Notes: generated by a model not told the origin, from the letters alone. A DNA stretch of 64,000 nucleotides from Planctomycetota bacterium (GCA_039182125.1 JBCDCH010000008.1:17529-81528), one strand, 5' to 3'; positions 8,001-18,882 are shown, numbered from the stretch's first letter. Numbers and translations: made by a program.

Positions 8001-11000
8001 CCCGAGGCGTATACCACGCTCCCGGCCAGCCGGGCGTACAACTGCGCGTCGACCTCGGTGATGTTGAGCTGTTGAAGCACCACCTGCGAGTGCGTCCACG
8101 CCAGATCACCCACGCGGTCGGCGAGTCGGCGGTCGTGGTACTTTTCGACGAGTGACAGCGCGGTTTCACGCGTCGACGCGCAGCCGGTGATGACATCGAC
8201 GATGACGGTCTGCCCGGGTTCGAGGATGACCTTGCGGCGGACCGCGACACAGGGATCGAGCACGCTGCCTTCGGAGTCGCCGAGGCTGGGCACATCGAGC
8301 GCGGCCGGGTCCGAGGCATCGCGGCAGCGCCCGAGAAACGCACTACGGTCGGTCTCGTAGGTCGTGCTGCCGACGGTCGCGCCGTGGACGGCCATCAGAT
8401 GCAGCATCGTCGGCGGATGGTCGTCGGCCTGCCGCGGACGCCGCTTGACGAGGATCGCGCAGCGGTTGCGGATCAGCTCGGTCTGGATGAACAGGTTGCT
8501 GAACGTCGGGTGTGCCGCCTCGGCCGCCGGCTGGTTGAGCACGACCTCGGCGAAGCTGGTGACCTCGACGGTGCGGCGTTGCTTGCCGCCGTTGCACAGC
8601 GACACGCGGCGGAGTTCGACGTCGTCCTCGGGGCTGACGACGACGGTGGTGTGCGTCTCGATGTCGCCGTCACGTCGGCGGTACTCGGCGCGGGCCTGGC
8701 TGAAGACGGCTTCGTAGTGCTGCGGCGACTTCTGCGAGGGCTGGTGCGCGGCTGTCCACCAGTCGCCGGCGGTCGTGTCGCGCAGGTAGATGAACGTGCC
8801 GTGATGATCACGCGTCGCGTCCTCCCGCCAACGGGTCAGGGCCAGATCCTTCCATCGCGACACGCCACCACCGGCTGCGGTGACCATGCAGTTGTAGGTG
8901 CCGTTGGAGAGCAGGTGAACTTCGGGCGTGGTGGTCGCGGGGTTCTGGAAAACGCGCAGGGTGCCGCCGAAGTTCTCGCCGCCGCGTCGTTGCGGCTCGT
9001 CGGCCTCGGCCGGGTGCGGATACACCGGTGCACTGCGCGGCGTCTTCTCCTGCAACAGCAAATCGACCGATCGCAACTGCGGGTCCGCCAGGAATCGCCG
9101 CTGCATCGGCGTGCCCTTGAGCAGGTACAGCAGCGACAGGAACGACATGCCTGAGTGGTGCGCCATCCACGAACGCACGACGGCCTTGTCCTGACCGCGC
9201 GGGATCCGACTCGGCGTGAAGTCGACGGCTTCAAAGAACCCGCAACGACCCAGCAGGCCACGCTCGCGCATGTCCTTGAGGTTCGCGGTCGCGGAAGCTG
9301 CGTCGACCATGAGCGCCATGACGGTTGCGTAGGGCGCGATGACCAGGTCTTGCCCGAGGCCGCGCTTGAAGCCCAGGCCGGGCACGCCGAAGGGGCGGTA
9401 CTGAAAGTTGAGGTTCGCGTCGGTGGCGTAGTAGCCGGACTCGGACACGCCCCAGGGCACGCCGCGTTGGTTGCCGTAGTCGATCTGCCGCGAGACAGTG
9501 CCTTGGTACGTTTGATCCAGCAGCGTGCCTTCGTAGGTCGGCATCACCAGCAACGGCATGAGGTACTCGAACATGCTGCCCGACCACGAGAGCAACGTCG
9601 GCGCGCCGCTCGTCGAGGTCACCTGGCGCCCCAGCGCGAACCAGTGCTCCTGCGAGAGCTGGCCGGTGGCGATCGCGTAGTAGCTGGCCAGACGTGCTTC
9701 GGAGGCGAGCAGGTCGTAGTAGCTCGCATCGAGCCGACGCTCCTGCGCGTTGTAGCCGATGGCGAAGAGGTCGCGCGTCTCGTCCCAGAGGAACTTGTAA
9801 TCGGCGTCGGCGAAGTCGATGCACAGGTCCGCCAGCCGACGCAGCTCGGCCGAGAGTTCGTCGTCCTCGGCGATCGTCGGCATCTTGTCCGCGCCGGCCG
9901 GCGGGAGGTCGTGCACGATCGAGAGCGCCTGGTGCTGCAACGCTGCGGCCCAGTAACCGGTCTCGGTCGAAACGTCGTCGGCGACCTCCATCGCTTGGCT
10001 CGCGAGGCCGACGATCAACTCGGCGATGGCCCGCATCTCGCTCGGTGTCCGGATGTTCGCCGCCGGGGGGATCGCCGACTTGAGCTTGGACAGCAGCTCA
10101 GGCGGCAACTCGATCCGCGCCGCCGGCTCGCCGTCCTCCGGCTCGGCCAGCGCGTCGGTGCCGTCGGCGGCGGCGATGAGCAGGTCGGCCGTGTCGGAAA
10201 GCCCGTCGAAGCGTTGCTGCCCGACCACCGGCGCGGCGGCGATCTCGAGCAGCCCTTGTCGCAGCGTGAGCAGCGCACCGCTGAGGTTGCCCGAGTCGAC
10301 GGTCGAGACGTACGCCGGCGGCAGCGGGGCGAGGCTCTGCGTGTCGTACCAGTTGTAGAGGTGTCCACGAAACCGGTCGAGTTTGCCCAGCGTGTCGAAG
10401 GTATTTCCGCAACGCTCGGCGACGGCGGCGGCACCGATGTAACCGAAGTCGTGGGCCGCGACGTTGGCCAGCAGGCTCAGCCCAATGTTCGTCGGCGACG
10501 TGCGATGGGCGATGCCGACGGCGGGGTGTTCCTGGAAGTTGTCGGGCGGGAGCCAGTGATCCTCGTCGGTGACGTGGTCCTCGAAGAACCGCCAGGTGCG
10601 ACGCGAGAGTTGGCGAAGGAACGACCAGTCGGAAGGCGAGAGTTCGACGTCTTTGTCAGCGGGGGCTTTGCTGACGAACCACGCGGCGATCGGTGCCAGG
10701 GCCCAGAGCAAGAGGATCGGCAGTGCCACGAGCAAGGCGTCGGGGTTGGCCGCGAGGATCAGGCCCAAGGCAAACAACGCAACCCATGCACCGGTCTGCA
10801 TGGATGCGATGAAGCCCGGCAGGTCTGCCTTGGCCTTGCGCGCCGCGTCGGTCGACGTTTGCCACTGCAGCAGATTCTTCTTCGAGACATGCACCCGCCA
10901 AAGCGTCCGGCCGATGGCGTCGAGATTCAGCATCGCCTCGAACGGCAGCACGAGAAAGTTCAACGTCGAGCGGCCAAGGTTTCGCAGCAAGGCGATGGCC

Positions 11001-13570
11001 CGCAGTCTCAGGTGCATCGTCAGCGGCAACTCCCGGTCGATGTCGAAGACCATCCCGAGAATCCCGTCGAGCAACGGCGGCACGAACACGAAGCCGAGCA
11101 CCAACAACGTCCACGCAACCGGCGCACCGCTGAGCCAACCACAAAGCAGGATCAGCACCAACGCGATCGGCACCAACGACCGGCGCAGGTTGTCGAAGAT
11201 TTTCCAGCGGTTGAGCCCGTTGATGACGTTGGGCCGACTGCCGTCAGGGTGGGGAACCTTGAAGAACGCCCACGGCGCGATCTGCCAGTCGCCGCGCACC
11301 CACCGATGTCGCCGGGCGGCATCGACGAGGTAGCTCGCCGGGTAGTCCTCGAAGACTTGCACGTCGCTGACCAGACCGCTGCGGACATGGGCACCTTCGA
11401 GGAGGTCGTGTGAGAGGATGCGGTTGGCCGGGAGGCGGTCGCCGAGGACGCGCTTGAACACGTCGACGTCGTAGATGCCCTTGCCGATGAACGAGCCTTC
11501 GCGGAAGACGTCCTGATACACGTCGGAGACGGCGTTGGTGTACGGATCAACGCCCGGCTCGCCGGCGAAGAGTTCGATGAACCACGTGCGCGGCGCGCCG
11601 CCCATCGCGATCGAAGCGCGGGGCTGAAGCAATCCGTAGCCGTCGACTACCCGGTTGGTTTGTTCGTCGATGACCGGCTTGTTGAGCGGATGGGCCATCG
11701 TGCCGACCAACTGCCGGGCCGCGTCGCGCGGCAGCATGGTGTCGGCGTCGAGCGCGATGACATACTTGATCGACGAAAGCACCGAGCGGTCGCCGACGAT
11801 CTCGCTGAACCGGTCGGCCGCGCCTTCCTCTTCACGCAGCAGGTCGTTGAAGTCCTCAAGTTTGCCGCGCTTGCGCTCCTCGCCCATCCAGCAATGCTGC
11901 TGCGGGTTCCACAGGCGGGGTCGGTGCAGTAGGAGGAACTTGTCGGAGCCGTAGGTTTTGTTGAGCAGCCGGATGCCGTCGGCGGCTTGCTTGAGCAGTG
12001 TGTCGTCCTGTTCCTTCGACTCGGTTTCGCAGTCGCCGAAGTCGCTGAGCAGGGCGAAATGAACGTTGGCATCGCGGTTGGCGAGGTGGCGAACTTCGAG
12101 GTTGTCGAGTAGCTCGCGGACGCCGTCGGTGCTGGTGATCATGCACGGCACGGCAACGATCGCGCGGCACTCGGACGGGATGCCGGCCGAATAGTCCAAC
12201 CTTGGCAGGCGGTTCGGGCCGACCAGGCGGGTGCAGATCCAGTTGATCGTCGCGACGCCGAGTTGGCTGGTCGCGATGAGCAACGGCACCGCCGCGACCA
12301 ACGCCAACCAGAACGCCGACCGCGTCGCGATCGTCCACCCGGCAACGGCGAACGTCACCAGCAGCGCCGTGCCGATCACGCCGAGCAGGAACAGCGTCAC
12401 CGCATGGTCACGCCCGAACCGCCGCAGCTTGGTGACCGCGCCCAACTCGACGCCGGTGCGCAGTTCGAGCCGTTCGAGGCCGTCGTCGATCAGGTGAAAG
12501 CCGACGTGCGACTTCTTGGACGTCGGCGGTTCCGACTTGGCCAGGGAAATCGCCAACTCGGCGACATCGAGTTCGGGCTTGCGGCTCCGCTTGGCCGACT
12601 GTTCGATGACGTGGCGGTATCGGTCACGCGTGGTGAAGTCCTGCAGCGCATGGGTCTCTGCCGGGTCGCGCTGCAGCGCCTTCTCGACGATGCTGTGCTG
12701 CTCGACGAAGTCCTTCCAGTCGATGGCCGAGAGATGCCGCAGCGAGCCGATGGAGTTGCCGATCGAGACCTGGTCGGCGGCCTGCTCCTGGCTGTCGGTC
12801 TGGACGAGTTGTTCGATGTTCAGGCCGCGCTCGCCGAGACGTTCTTCGAGCCACCGCAGCGGCAAGGTCATCCGGCTGCCGGCGGCCTGCATGCGGCGGG
12901 AGAACTCCGCCGTGAACGCCGGCGACAGGTCCGGCCGATCGCGAACCATGTTCGCCAATGCCAACAACACACCGTCGGGCTTCTCCGCGCCGATCGACGT
13001 CATCGACTCGGCCCAGTCGAACGCGCGGTCCCGGTCCTGTTGGCTCGTGGCGATCCGGGCGGCGACGCGGCGGAGGTTCTCGATCAGCGCGAGCCGAAGC
13101 ATGATCGGCACCGCCCAGATCTCGCCGAGCTTCAGCGGCGTGACGTGTTGGTAGCTGGCGACGAAAGCGCCCAGCGACTCGCCGTCGATGCGGCCGTCGA
13201 TGTGGCTGATCAGTTCCAGCGCGATGTCGTAAACCCGCGGAAAACCCTTGCTCGGTCCGGCGGCGAGCTTGGTCAGCTCCCGGCTGTAACCCTTGGGCAG
13301 GTGACGCCGCGAGATGCGGAACTGCTCCTCGATGAGGTAGAAGTTGTCGATGAGCCATTCGGCGGCGGGGGTGATGCGCCGGTTGGCCTCGGCGGCTTCG
13401 TTGACGATCTCGTAGGCCCCGAGCAGGACCTGCTCGTTCTCGTCGAGGCGCGGCAGCAGATGGTCGGAGCCGATGGCGTCGATGGCTTCGTGGCGCTCGG
13501 CGAGTTGGTGGGCGTGATGTTCGAGTTGATCGACGCTGAGCAGGTCGCGGCGCAGCGGCTGTTCGTCCAT
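5069..13570 (-). CDS. Cyclic beta-glucan synthase (NdvB/Cgs type, GT84-GH94)
   Basis: A 2833-residue membrane enzyme, the size of rhizobial NdvB and Brucella Cgs, which make, lengthen and cyclise beta-1,2-glucan from UDP-glucose. Domains in order: cytosolic N-terminus; membrane segments near 388-445; glycosyltransferase with ALDADTMLP (about 607) and [10 protein letters not shown] (about 757); membrane segments near 795-840 and 923-965; glycoamylase-like domain with [15 protein letters not shown] (about 1365); two GT36-like beta-sandwich domains (about 1550 and 2070); GH94 phosphorylase-like domain with [11 protein letters not shown] (about 2510). The frame extends to a GTG at 13684, but that stretch has non-coding-like codons. 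The ATG at 13570 gives the family length and is preferred. Confidence 0.93.
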   Translation of the reverse strand: MDEQPLRRDLLSVDQLEHHAHQLAERHEAIDAIGSDHLLPRLDENEQVLLGAYEIVNEAAEANRRITPAAEWLIDNFYLIEEQFRISRRHLPKGYSRELTKLAAGPSKGFPRVYDIALELISHIDGRIDGESLGAFVASYQHVTPLKLGEIWAVPIMLRLALIENLRRVAARIATSQQDRDRAFDWAESMTSIGAEKPDGVLLALANMVRDRPDLSPAFTAEFSRRMQAAGSRMTLPLRWLEERLGERGLNIEQLVQTDSQEQAADQVSIGNSIGSLRHLSAIDWKDFVEQHSIVEKALQRDPAETHALQDFTTRDRYRHVIEQSAKRSRKPELDVAELAISLAKSEPPTSKKSHVGFHLIDDGLERLELRTGVELGAVTKLRRFGRDHAVTLFLLGVIGTALLVTFAVAGWTIATRSAFWLALVAAVPLLIATSQLGVATINWICTRLVGPNRLPRLDYSAGIPSECRAIVAVPCMITSTDGVRELLDNLEVRHLANRDANVHFALLSDFGDCETESKEQDDTLLKQAADGIRLLNKTYGSDKFLLLHRPRLWNPQQHCWMGEERKRGKLEDFNDLLREEEGAADRFSEIVGDRSVLSSIKYVIALDADTMLPRDAARQLVGTMAHPLNKPVIDEQTNRVVDGYGLLQPRASIAMGGAPRTWFIELFAGEPGVDPYTNAVSDVYQDVFREGSFIGKGIYDVDVFKRVLGDRLPANRILSHDLLEGAHVRSGLVSDVQVFEDYPASYLVDAARRHRWVRGDWQIAPWAFFKVPHPDGSRPNVINGLNRWKIFDNLRRSLVPIALVLILLCGWLSGAPVAWTLLVLGFVFVPPLLDGILGMVFDIDRELPLTMHLRLRAIALLRNLGRSTLNFLVLPFEAMLNLDAIGRTLWRVHVSKKNLLQWQTSTDAARKAKADLPGFIASMQTGAWVALFALGLILAANPDALLVALPILLLWALAPIAAWFVSKAPADKDVELSPSDWSFLRQLSRRTWRFFEDHVTDEDHWLPPDNFQEHPAVGIAHRTSPTNIGLSLLANVAAHDFGYIGAAAVAERCGNTFDTLGKLDRFRGHLYNWYDTQSLAPLPPAYVSTVDSGNLSGALLTLRQGLLEIAAAPVVGQQRFDGLSDTADLLIAAADGTDALAEPEDGEPAARIELPPELLSKLKSAIPPAANIRTPSEMRAIAELIVGLASQAMEVADDVSTETGYWAAALQHQALSIVHDLPPAGADKMPTIAEDDELSAELRRLADLCIDFADADYKFLWDETRDLFAIGYNAQERRLDASYYDLLASEARLASYYAIATGQLSQEHWFALGRQVTSTSGAPTLLSWSGSMFEYLMPLLVMPTYEGTLLDQTYQGTVSRQIDYGNQRGVPWGVSESGYYATDANLNFQYRPFGVPGLGFKRGLGQDLVIAPYATVMALMVDAASATANLKDMRERGLLGRCGFFEAVDFTPSRIPRGQDKAVVRSWMAHHSGMSFLSLLYLLKGTPMQRRFLADPQLRSVDLLLQEKTPRSAPVYPHPAEADEPQRRGGENFGGTLRVFQNPATTTPEVHLLSNGTYNCMVTAAGGGVSRWKDLALTRWREDATRDHHGTFIYLRDTTAGDWWTAAHQPSQKSPQHYEAVFSQARAEYRRRDGDIETHTTVVVSPEDDVELRRVSLCNGGKQRRTVEVTSFAEVVLNQPAAEAAHPTFSNLFIQTELIRNRCAILVKRRPRQADDHPPTMLHLMAVHGATVGSTTYETDRSAFLGRCRDASDPAALDVPSLGDSEGSVLDPCVAVRRKVILEPGQTVIVDVITGCASTRETALSLVEKYHDRRLADRVGDLAWTHSQVVLQQLNITEVDAQLYARLAGSVVYASGRRRADGDTIAANTRGQNGLWGYGISGDRPIVLLRLTDRDNLKLVKQLVQAHAYFRRKGLDVDLVILNEDAGGYRDELHDAVVGIVNSTTEAGQIDKPGGIFIRRSDQMSEEDRTLLKTVARVVLIDTAGTLEEQIERRGRGQFTMPKFVPTRARRREVMTASELPRRDLMFYNGIGGFTSDGREYIINASPGAARSAKVTPAPWINVLANPHFGCIVSESGGSYTWCENAHEYRLTPWYNDPVTDASGEAFYLRDEESGRVWSPTPLPASGSMPYTTRHGFGYTVFDYTESGINSEMWTYVATDAPVKFTRIKIRNDSGRDRRISLTGYVEWCLGEFRQKSATHVVTELDPTTGAVLARNAYNTDFGPRVSFFHCSAQRKSFTGDRTEFLGRNGSPAAPAALARTKLSGTVGAGLDPCAAIRTPMDLADGEEVTVTFVLGSGQNRNDARELLKRFRGNTASKDALQQVWDYWNHTLGAVHVETPDKAVEFLVNWWLPYQVLSCRYWGRSGYYQSGGAYGFRDQLQDVAALIHCAPETTREHILRAAAHQFVEGDVQHWWHPPTGRGVRTHFSDDYLWLPLVTARYVRTLGDTGVLDEAVPMLTGPPVPPDQESIYDLFPRGDESVSIYEHCKRSIRNATVNRGYGRNGLPLIGCGDWNDGMNLVGEHGKGESVWMAFFLMQVLRDFEPIARERGDVEFADHCLEHIDTLKANVEANAWDGDWYRRAYFDDGSPLGSSENTECQIDSLPQSWAILVGETDPERATQAMSAVDHRLVRRDAGLIQLFDPPFDDAEVREGADPGYIKGYLPGVRENGGQYTHAAVWTVMAFAEMRDAGRAWELQRLINPINHALDANSMAKYKVEPYVCAADVYGVNPHVGRGGWTWYTGSAGWLYRLITESLLGIKLRVDRLEFNPLLPPEWGGFKLHYRFRETFHHINIINHNSGLVTRVTVDGVEQDDLHVPLCDDRHDHEITVEL

Positions 13571-13717
13571 CGGGGCCGGCTCGATCGCGTCGTGCCCGGG
13601 GAGTCTGATAAAACCGCGAATACGTTGCTTGTGCTTCAAGGTGGGTTTGCTGAAATGGTCGTGTGAAAGGGAGGCTCGCGTCACGACGGTTGTACCGGAT
13701 CGCCGGCCTTTTCGCAG

Positions 13718-13745
13718 CCGGGAAACGCGATATCGCGGTTTCCGG
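13718..13745. promoter_or_regulatory. Palindrome between the glucan synthase and sugar-cluster genes
   Basis: A perfect 12-bp palindrome, CGCGATATCGCG (13726-13737), is flanked by CCGGGAAA on the left and GTTTCCGG on the right, so the arms continue with one extra base. It lies 48 bp before the methyltransferase start and about 150 bp before the glucan synthase start, in the divergent intergenic region. This is the shape of a dimeric regulator's operator. The protein that binds it is unknown. Confidence 0.5.
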
Positions 13746-13793
13746 CCTCAGTATCAACCCCATCTCGCCGACACCGACAAAGTGGCCGCGCCC

Positions 13794-15053
13794 ATGACCA
13801 TCTCCGCCCCGTCAAACTCGCCGTCCGTCGCGTTGACGTGCCGTCATTGCGCCGCGCCGTTGAGCCGGACGTTTGTCGATCTGGGCGTCACGCCGTTGTG
13901 CCAGCGGCACGTCACGCCCGAGAACTTTCAGGTCGCCGAGCCGACGTATCCGCTGCGGGCGTTTGTCTGCGACAAGTGCAAGCTCGTCCAGTTACCCGAC
14001 CACGTTGCGCCCGATGAGATCTTCAACGAGGACTACGCCTACTTCTCCAGCTTCAGCACCAGCTGGCTGGAGCATGCGCGGAAGTACGCCGTGGACATGA
14101 CAGGGCGGTTCGGGTTAGGCCGGGACAGCATGGTCATGGAGGCGGCGAGCAACGACGGGTACCTGTTGCGGCACTTCGCCGAGGCGGGGATTCCGGTTCA
14201 TGGCATCGAGCCCAGCGGCAACACCGCCGAGGCCGCCGAGAAGGTCGGGGTTCCAACGACCGTCGCGTTCCTCGGGGCCGAGACGGCGGCTCAGATCGTC
14301 GGTCGCGTCGGCAAAGCCGACCTCGTCGCGGCGAACAACGTCATCGGCCACGTGCCGAACCTCAATGACTTCTGCGCCGGCCTCGCCGGGCTGATCAAGC
14401 CGACCGGCGTCGTCACCGTCGAGATACCGCACATCCTGAACCTCATCGAGAACAACCAGTTCGACACGATCTACCACGAGCACTGGCAGTACTACTGGTT
14501 CACGACGCTGTGCCGAGTTCTGGCGACGGCGGGGCTGGAGGTGTTCGACGTCGAGGAGCTGCCGACGCACGGCGGGTCGATGCGCGTCTTCGCTGGGATG
14601 CCGGGGCAACACGAAATCAACGCCGGCGTCGGCGAGATGTGCAAGCGCGAAGTTGCCTTCGGCATGGATGACCCGACGCTCTACGCCGAGTTCGGCGAGA
14701 AGGTCCGCGAGACCAAGCGCAAGCTGCTCACGTTCCTCATCGACGCCAAGCGGGCCGGCAAGACCGTCGTTGGCTACGGCGCGCCGGGTAAGGGCAACAC
14801 GCTCCTCAACTACTGCGGCATCGGCACCGACTTCATCGACTACACGGTCGACCGATCCCCTCACAAGCAGGGCAACTATCTCCCTGGCAGCCGCATCCCC
14901 ATCCACGCCCCGGAGATGATCGAGCAGACCAAGCCGGACTATGTGCTGATCTTGCCGTGGAACTTGAAGAACGAGATCGCCGAGCAGATGAGCGTGGTCC
15001 GCGAGTGGGGCGGGCAGTTCGTGGTGCCGATCCCGGAAGTGAGCGTGTTTTGA
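13794..15053 (+). CDS. NDP-hexose C-methyltransferase-like SAM enzyme
   Basis: A 419-residue protein with the three-part layout of TylC3/NovU-type sugar C-methyltransferases: an N-terminal zinc ribbon (CRHC...CDKC, about 14 to 60), a central Rossmann SAM domain (VMEAASNDGYLLRHF, then GIEPSGN), and a C-terminal Rossmann-like domain (VVGYGAPGKGNTLLNY). EIPH and YHEHWQYY fit the sugar active site of this group. The ATG at 13794 precedes the zinc ribbon; the upstream extension lacks coding character. First of four genes that together look like a nucleotide-sugar module; the next starts 16 bp later. Substrate unknown. Confidence 0.85.
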   Translation: MTISAPSNSPSVALTCRHCAAPLSRTFVDLGVTPLCQRHVTPENFQVAEPTYPLRAFVCDKCKLVQLPDHVAPDEIFNEDYAYFSSFSTSWLEHARKYAVDMTGRFGLGRDSMVMEAASNDGYLLRHFAEAGIPVHGIEPSGNTAEAAEKVGVPTTVAFLGAETAAQIVGRVGKADLVAANNVIGHVPNLNDFCAGLAGLIKPTGVVTVEIPHILNLIENNQFDTIYHEHWQYYWFTTLCRVLATAGLEVFDVEELPTHGGSMRVFAGMPGQHEINAGVGEMCKREVAFGMDDPTLYAEFGEKVRETKRKLLTFLIDAKRAGKTVVGYGAPGKGNTLLNYCGIGTDFIDYTVDRSPHKQGNYLPGSRIPIHAPEMIEQTKPDYVLILPWNLKNEIAEQMSVVREWGGQFVVPIPEVSVF

Positions 15054-15069
15054 TGATGGAGCTGATGCG

Positions 15070-15882
15070 ATGAAAGTGGTTCTCTTTTGCGGCGGTCAGG
15101 GGCTTCGGCTTCGGGAGTACTCCGACCGCGTACCCAAACCGATGGTGCCCGTCGGCCCCCGGCCGATCATGTGGCATTTGATGAAGTACTACGCGCACTT
15201 CGGCCACACCGACTTCATCCTCGCACTCGGCCACCAGGGCGAAGTGATCAAGGACTACTTCCTCAACTACAACGAGGCGGCCAGCAACGACTTCATCCTC
15301 CACGGCGGCAGCAAGGACGGCGACCGGCGCGGACGCAACGTCGAGATGCTCGGCCGGGATATCGACAACTGGACGATCACCTTCGTCGACACCGGCCTCA
15401 AGGCCAACATCGGCGAGCGACTCTGTGCGGTCCGCGAACACCTCGGCACCGACGAGTGGTTCCTCGCCAACTACTCCGACAACCTCAGCGATGTCGATCT
15501 GCCGGACATGATCGAACGGGCCAAGCGGAAGGACATGACCGCGACGTTCGCCGCCGTCTACCCGGCCCAAACGTTTCACACCGTCGCGTACGACCACGAC
15601 GGCACGGTCAGCGACATCAGCGATGTTCGGCAGCGCGACTTGCGGATCAACGGCGGCTTCTTCGTGCTCAACCAACGCGTCTTCGACGTCATCGAGCCTG
15701 GCGAGGAACTCGTGCTCGAGCCGTTCGGTCGACTGATCCAGCAGAAGAAACTCAAGGCTTACCAGCACCCCGGCTTCTGGGCCGCGATGGACACGTTCAA
15801 GGAGAAGATGGCCCTCGACGACATGGTCACCGAAGGCGTAGCGCCGTGGGAAGTGTGGAAGAAGGGGGACGGCAGGTGCTGA
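15070..15882 (+). CDS. Glucose-1-phosphate cytidylyltransferase-like nucleotidyltransferase
   Basis: A 270-residue sugar nucleotidyltransferase that joins a hexose-1-phosphate to a nucleotide, in this subfamily usually CTP giving CDP-glucose. It shows the nucleotide-binding start (FCGGQGLRLRE), the PKPMVPVGPRPIMWHLMKYY signature, a YSDNLSDVD metal site near 137, and INGGFFVLN. The first loop is FCGGQGLRL rather than AGGLGTRL, a small deviation. A CDP-glucose 4,6-dehydratase, the usual next enzyme, is not seen in the window, so the product may be used differently. It sits between the C-methyltransferase and the PIG-L gene. Confidence 0.85.
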   Translation: MKVVLFCGGQGLRLREYSDRVPKPMVPVGPRPIMWHLMKYYAHFGHTDFILALGHQGEVIKDYFLNYNEAASNDFILHGGSKDGDRRGRNVEMLGRDIDNWTITFVDTGLKANIGERLCAVREHLGTDEWFLANYSDNLSDVDLPDMIERAKRKDMTATFAAVYPAQTFHTVAYDHDGTVSDISDVRQRDLRINGGFFVLNQRVFDVIEPGEELVLEPFGRLIQQKKLKAYQHPGFWAAMDTFKEKMALDDMVTEGVAPWEVWKKGDGRC

Positions 15883-15901
15883 GTCCGTGCTTCTTACTTC
15901 C

Positions 15902-16005
15902 TGTCATCCCGAGCGCAGCCGAGGGATCTAGCTTCCGCGGCCGGTTGCACCCGGTTGACCGCCCGGCGTCCGAGGCCAGATCCCTCGACTCCGCTTGGGA
16001 TGACA
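15902..16005. repeat. MITE-like inverted repeat (TGTCATCCCGAG family)
   Basis: The element begins TGTCATCCCGAGCGCAGCC and ends with its imperfect complement, CTCGACTCCGCTTGGGATGACA (15984-16005, split here as ctcgactccg and cttgggatgaca), around a 45-bp centre. It fills the gap between the cytidylyltransferase and PIG-L genes. Its end supplies the bases just before the PIG-L ribosome site. The first 32 bases recur exactly at 63901-63932. Confidence 0.85.
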
Positions 16006-16017
16006 GGAGGGGTGAGC

Positions 16018-16641
16018 GTGATTAGCACCAACCTCCTCTCAAACGTCCGCTCGGTGCTTTGCCTTGGCGCCCACTCCGACGACATCGAGATCGGTGCGGG
16101 CGGGACGATCCTGCGGCTGCTCGCCGAGTCGCCGAACGTTGCCGTGACGTGGTGCGTGTTCAGCGGCAACGAGCAACGACACGCCGAGGCCAAGGCGTCG
16201 GCCGCCGACTACGCGCCGAACGCCGACGTACGCTGCTTCGGCTTCCGCGACGGCTTCTTCCCGCAACAGCACGCCGCGATCAAGGATGAGTTCGAGAAGC
16301 TCAAAGACGACTACGACTTGATCCTCACGCACCGCCTCGACGACGCCCATCAGGATCATCGCGTGCTGGCCGAGCTTGCGTGGAACACCTTTCGATCGCA
16401 CCTCATCCTGCAGTACGAAATCCCCAAATGGGACGGCGACCTCGCGACGCCCAACGGGTATGTGCATCTCGAACCCGATGTCGCGGATCGCAAGTGTGAA
16501 CTGCTGATGAAACACTTCGGCACGCAGCGGTCCAAGCACTGGTTTGACGAAGAAACGTTCAAGTCGCTGATGCGTTTGCGCGGCCTGGAAAGCAATGCCC
16601 GTTACGCGGAGGGTTTTCACCTGCGCAAGTTGGTTTTGTAA
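16018..16641 (+). CDS. PIG-L family N-acetyl-sugar deacetylase
   Basis: A 207-residue zinc hydrolase of the PIG-L/LmbE family, which removes acetyl groups from N-acetyl amino sugars and related compounds. The zinc motif is AHSDDIEIG (residues about 16-24, with Ser for the usual Pro) and the second metal site is HRLDDAHQDHR (about 103-113). The GTG at 16018 is chosen because GGAGG lies 7-12 bp upstream. A longer frame from 15955 starts within the inverted repeat and is unlikely. It implies that the sugar built by this cluster carries, or passes through, an N-acetyl group. The epimerase starts 9 bp downstream. Confidence 0.85.
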   Translation: MISTNLLSNVRSVLCLGAHSDDIEIGAGGTILRLLAESPNVAVTWCVFSGNEQRHAEAKASAADYAPNADVRCFGFRDGFFPQQHAAIKDEFEKLKDDYDLILTHRLDDAHQDHRVLAELAWNTFRSHLILQYEIPKWDGDLATPNGYVHLEPDVADRKCELLMKHFGTQRSKHWFDEETFKSLMRLRGLESNARYAEGFHLRKLVL

Positions 16642-16650
16642 GGAAATACC

Positions 16651-17679
16651 ATGAAAGTTCTCGTCACCGGCCACACCGGTTACATCGGATCGCTGCTCGT
16701 GCCCATGCTCCTCGACGAAGGGCATGACGTGACCGGCTATGACTGCGACTACTACGCGGGCTGCACGTTCACCGGCGAACTCGCCGACGTGCCGGCCATC
16801 ACGAAGGACGTCCGCGATTGCACCGTCGATGACGTTCGTGGCTTCGATGCCGTGCTGCATCTGGCGGCACTCTCGAACGATCCGCTTGGGCACATCAATC
16901 CGGACTTGACCGACGACATCAATCACCGTGCGTCGGTCCGCATTGCGGAGTGTTGCAAAGAGGCCGGCGTCGAGCGGTACGTGTTTTCGTCGAGCTGTTC
17001 CAACTACGGGGCCGGCGGTGAAGGTGCGCTGACCGAGGAGAGCGACCTCAACCCGGTCACGCCGTACGGCCAGAGCAAGGTCGACACCGAGCGCGACGTC
17101 GCCCCGATGGCGGACGCCAACTTCTGCCCGACGTTCCTGCGTAACGCGACGGCCTACGGCCTGACGCCGCGGCTGCGGTTCGATTTGGTGGTGAACAATC
17201 TCACCGCCTACGCCGTCGCGATCGGTGAGGTCCGGCTTAAGTCCGACGGCACCGCCTGGCGGCCGTTGGTCCACGCCGCCGACATCGCCCATGCGTTCAT
17301 CTGTACGCTCAACACGCCGGCCGACAAGCTCCGCGGCGAGGCGTTCAACATCGCCCCGCGTAACAGCAACTACCAGATCCGCGACGTGGCCAACATCGTG
17401 TCGGAGGTGACTCGCTGTGGCGTGACCTTCGCCGACGGGGCCGACAGCGACACGCGGAACTACCAGGTCGACGTAAGCAAGGCGTACGACACGTTGGTCG
17501 GCTTCGCGCCCAAGCACGACGTGGCCAGCGGGGTGCGGGAACTGCTCGACGTGTATCGCGGGGTCGGGCTGACGGTGGAAGACTTCGAGGGGCCGAAGTA
17601 CAAGCGGGTGAGCCGGGTGAAGGCGCTGATCGACGAGGGGAAACTGGATGAGTCACTGCGTTTCGGCACACTCGCTTGA
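16651..17679 (+). CDS. NAD-dependent sugar epimerase/dehydratase (extended SDR)
   Basis: A 342-residue extended short-chain dehydrogenase acting on nucleotide-linked sugars. It has the Rossmann GHTGYIG motif (residues 7-13), HLAALSNDP, the serine motif SSSCSNYG, and the catalytic YGQSK (about 147-151). C-terminal features [16 protein letters not shown] and YQVDVSKA match GalE/RmlB-like sugar enzymes. TAAGGAAA gives a good ribosome site. Whether it epimerises, dehydrates or reduces cannot be told from motifs. It is the last gene of the four-gene sugar module and could supply the missing 4-keto step. Confidence 0.87.
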   Translation: MKVLVTGHTGYIGSLLVPMLLDEGHDVTGYDCDYYAGCTFTGELADVPAITKDVRDCTVDDVRGFDAVLHLAALSNDPLGHINPDLTDDINHRASVRIAECCKEAGVERYVFSSSCSNYGAGGEGALTEESDLNPVTPYGQSKVDTERDVAPMADANFCPTFLRNATAYGLTPRLRFDLVVNNLTAYAVAIGEVRLKSDGTAWRPLVHAADIAHAFICTLNTPADKLRGEAFNIAPRNSNYQIRDVANIVSEVTRCGVTFADGADSDTRNYQVDVSKAYDTLVGFAPKHDVASGVRELLDVYRGVGLTVEDFEGPKYKRVSRVKALIDEGKLDESLRFGTLA

Positions 17680-17696
17680 GTGAGTATGCCCACGGT

Positions 17697-18851
17697 TCAT
17701 CCGACGACACCGAGCTGAGTGCGGAGGCTGTCGAGCACGTTCATGAAGTTGATGTACGCGTCGTAAGGCGAGTCGTATGGGCTGAAATGCTTGTGGACTT
17801 CGCCGTCGGTGCCGTGCTTGGTGGCCATGTAGTAGAGATGATCGCTGGAGCTCAGGTCACGCCACGTCTCGAGAATCTCACCGCCGGCGGCCTTGGCGGG
17901 GGTGAGTAGCTTGTAGAGTTCGTGGGCGGCGTTGGACTGCATCGCGTTGCCGAGCCAGGCCGTCACGTCGCGCTCGGCGTCGGCCCAACTCGTGGGGTTA
18001 GGTACGTGCAGTGCCTGCGGATTGGCGGTGAGGCCGGCGGCTGTGCTGGGCGTGAGCATTTCGACGCCAGCCTCGGCGAGAGCGGTCGGGAGCTTGCGGA
18101 GGAAGTCAAGGATGTTCGTGTCGGCCGCGTGGTGTTCGCCGAAGGTTTCATAGTCGGCGAAGACATTCACGCAGTCGCCCTCGGCCTGCTTGCACCAACC
18201 GGAAAACTTCTCCGCCGAGAGCGGGCCGGCTTCCCAGTTCGGGTCGCTGAACCGGAACGCGATGGCATCGCTCATTCGCCAGTTGCGTAGCAGCACGGTC
18301 GCGTCGCCGCTCCGTCGGGCGGCGTTCGGCGAGTCAACGCCGAGCACGCCGTCGGCCCCTTCGGCCAGGATCGTGTCGTAGCCCATCGACGTCACGTCGG
18401 CGGCGATCGCGTCGCTGAAGATCAACTCGCTGTTGCGGAACACGGCAGGCCGTTGGCCGAACTCGGCTTCAACCATCGCGTGATGCACCCGCACCTGCTC
18501 GGCAAACTCCTCGGTGTTGTAGATGCAGGCCAGCGAATGGTGCGACGTCTCGGCAAGCCATTCGACGTCGGCCGAATCGGTGAGTTCGCCGAGGCAGTCG
18601 AGTGCTTCGGGCGCGTGGGCCTTCATCTGCTTGGCGGCCGAAACCGACATGCTCAGGCCGAGCTTCACGTCGGCATCTTTGGCCGCGTCGATGAGCGTTC
18701 GGGTCGCGGCGATGTAGCAGCGGTCGGCGACCCGCCGCATGATCTGTTGGTTTTGCCCGTCCTCGAAGTACTGGGTCGATGTGTTGAAGACGTTGTACCG
18801 CGTGAGCCGGCGCGGCTGGTGGATTTGGAAATAGAAACAGACGGCCGGCAT
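17697..18851 (-). CDS. Glycoside hydrolase family 57 protein
   Basis: A 384-residue (beta/alpha)7-barrel glycosidase related to GH57 alpha-amylases, which act on alpha-1,4-glucans. Family features: CFYFQIHQPRR at the N-terminus, EWLAETSHHS, FRNSELIFSD with the likely nucleophile Glu, and FADYETFGEH with the likely acid/base Asp. The start at 18851 places the HQP motif near residue 12, as in the family; the longer frame has no support. No signal peptide, so probably cytoplasmic and active on storage glucan. It is divergent from the release-factor-like gene, with 31 bp between starts, and converges on the sugar-epimerase gene. Confidence 0.87.
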   Translation of the reverse strand: MPAVCFYFQIHQPRRLTRYNVFNTSTQYFEDGQNQQIMRRVADRCYIAATRTLIDAAKDADVKLGLSMSVSAAKQMKAHAPEALDCLGELTDSADVEWLAETSHHSLACIYNTEEFAEQVRVHHAMVEAEFGQRPAVFRNSELIFSDAIAADVTSMGYDTILAEGADGVLGVDSPNAARRSGDATVLLRNWRMSDAIAFRFSDPNWEAGPLSAEKFSGWCKQAEGDCVNVFADYETFGEHHAADTNILDFLRKLPTALAEAGVEMLTPSTAAGLTANPQALHVPNPTSWADAERDVTAWLGNAMQSNAAHELYKLLTPAKAAGGEILETWRDLSSSDHLYYMATKHGTDGEVHKHFSPYDSPYDAYINFMNVLDSLRTQLGVVG

Positions 18852-18882
18852 GGCGGGGCGATGGTATCGTCCCCGCGTCCGG

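Noticed and set aside
9155..11413. Long plus-strand open frame of 752 codons opposite the glucan synthase
   Set aside because: It is a shadow of the GC-rich coding strand: low-complexity Arg/Val/Asp composition, no motif, fully inside a well-supported gene.
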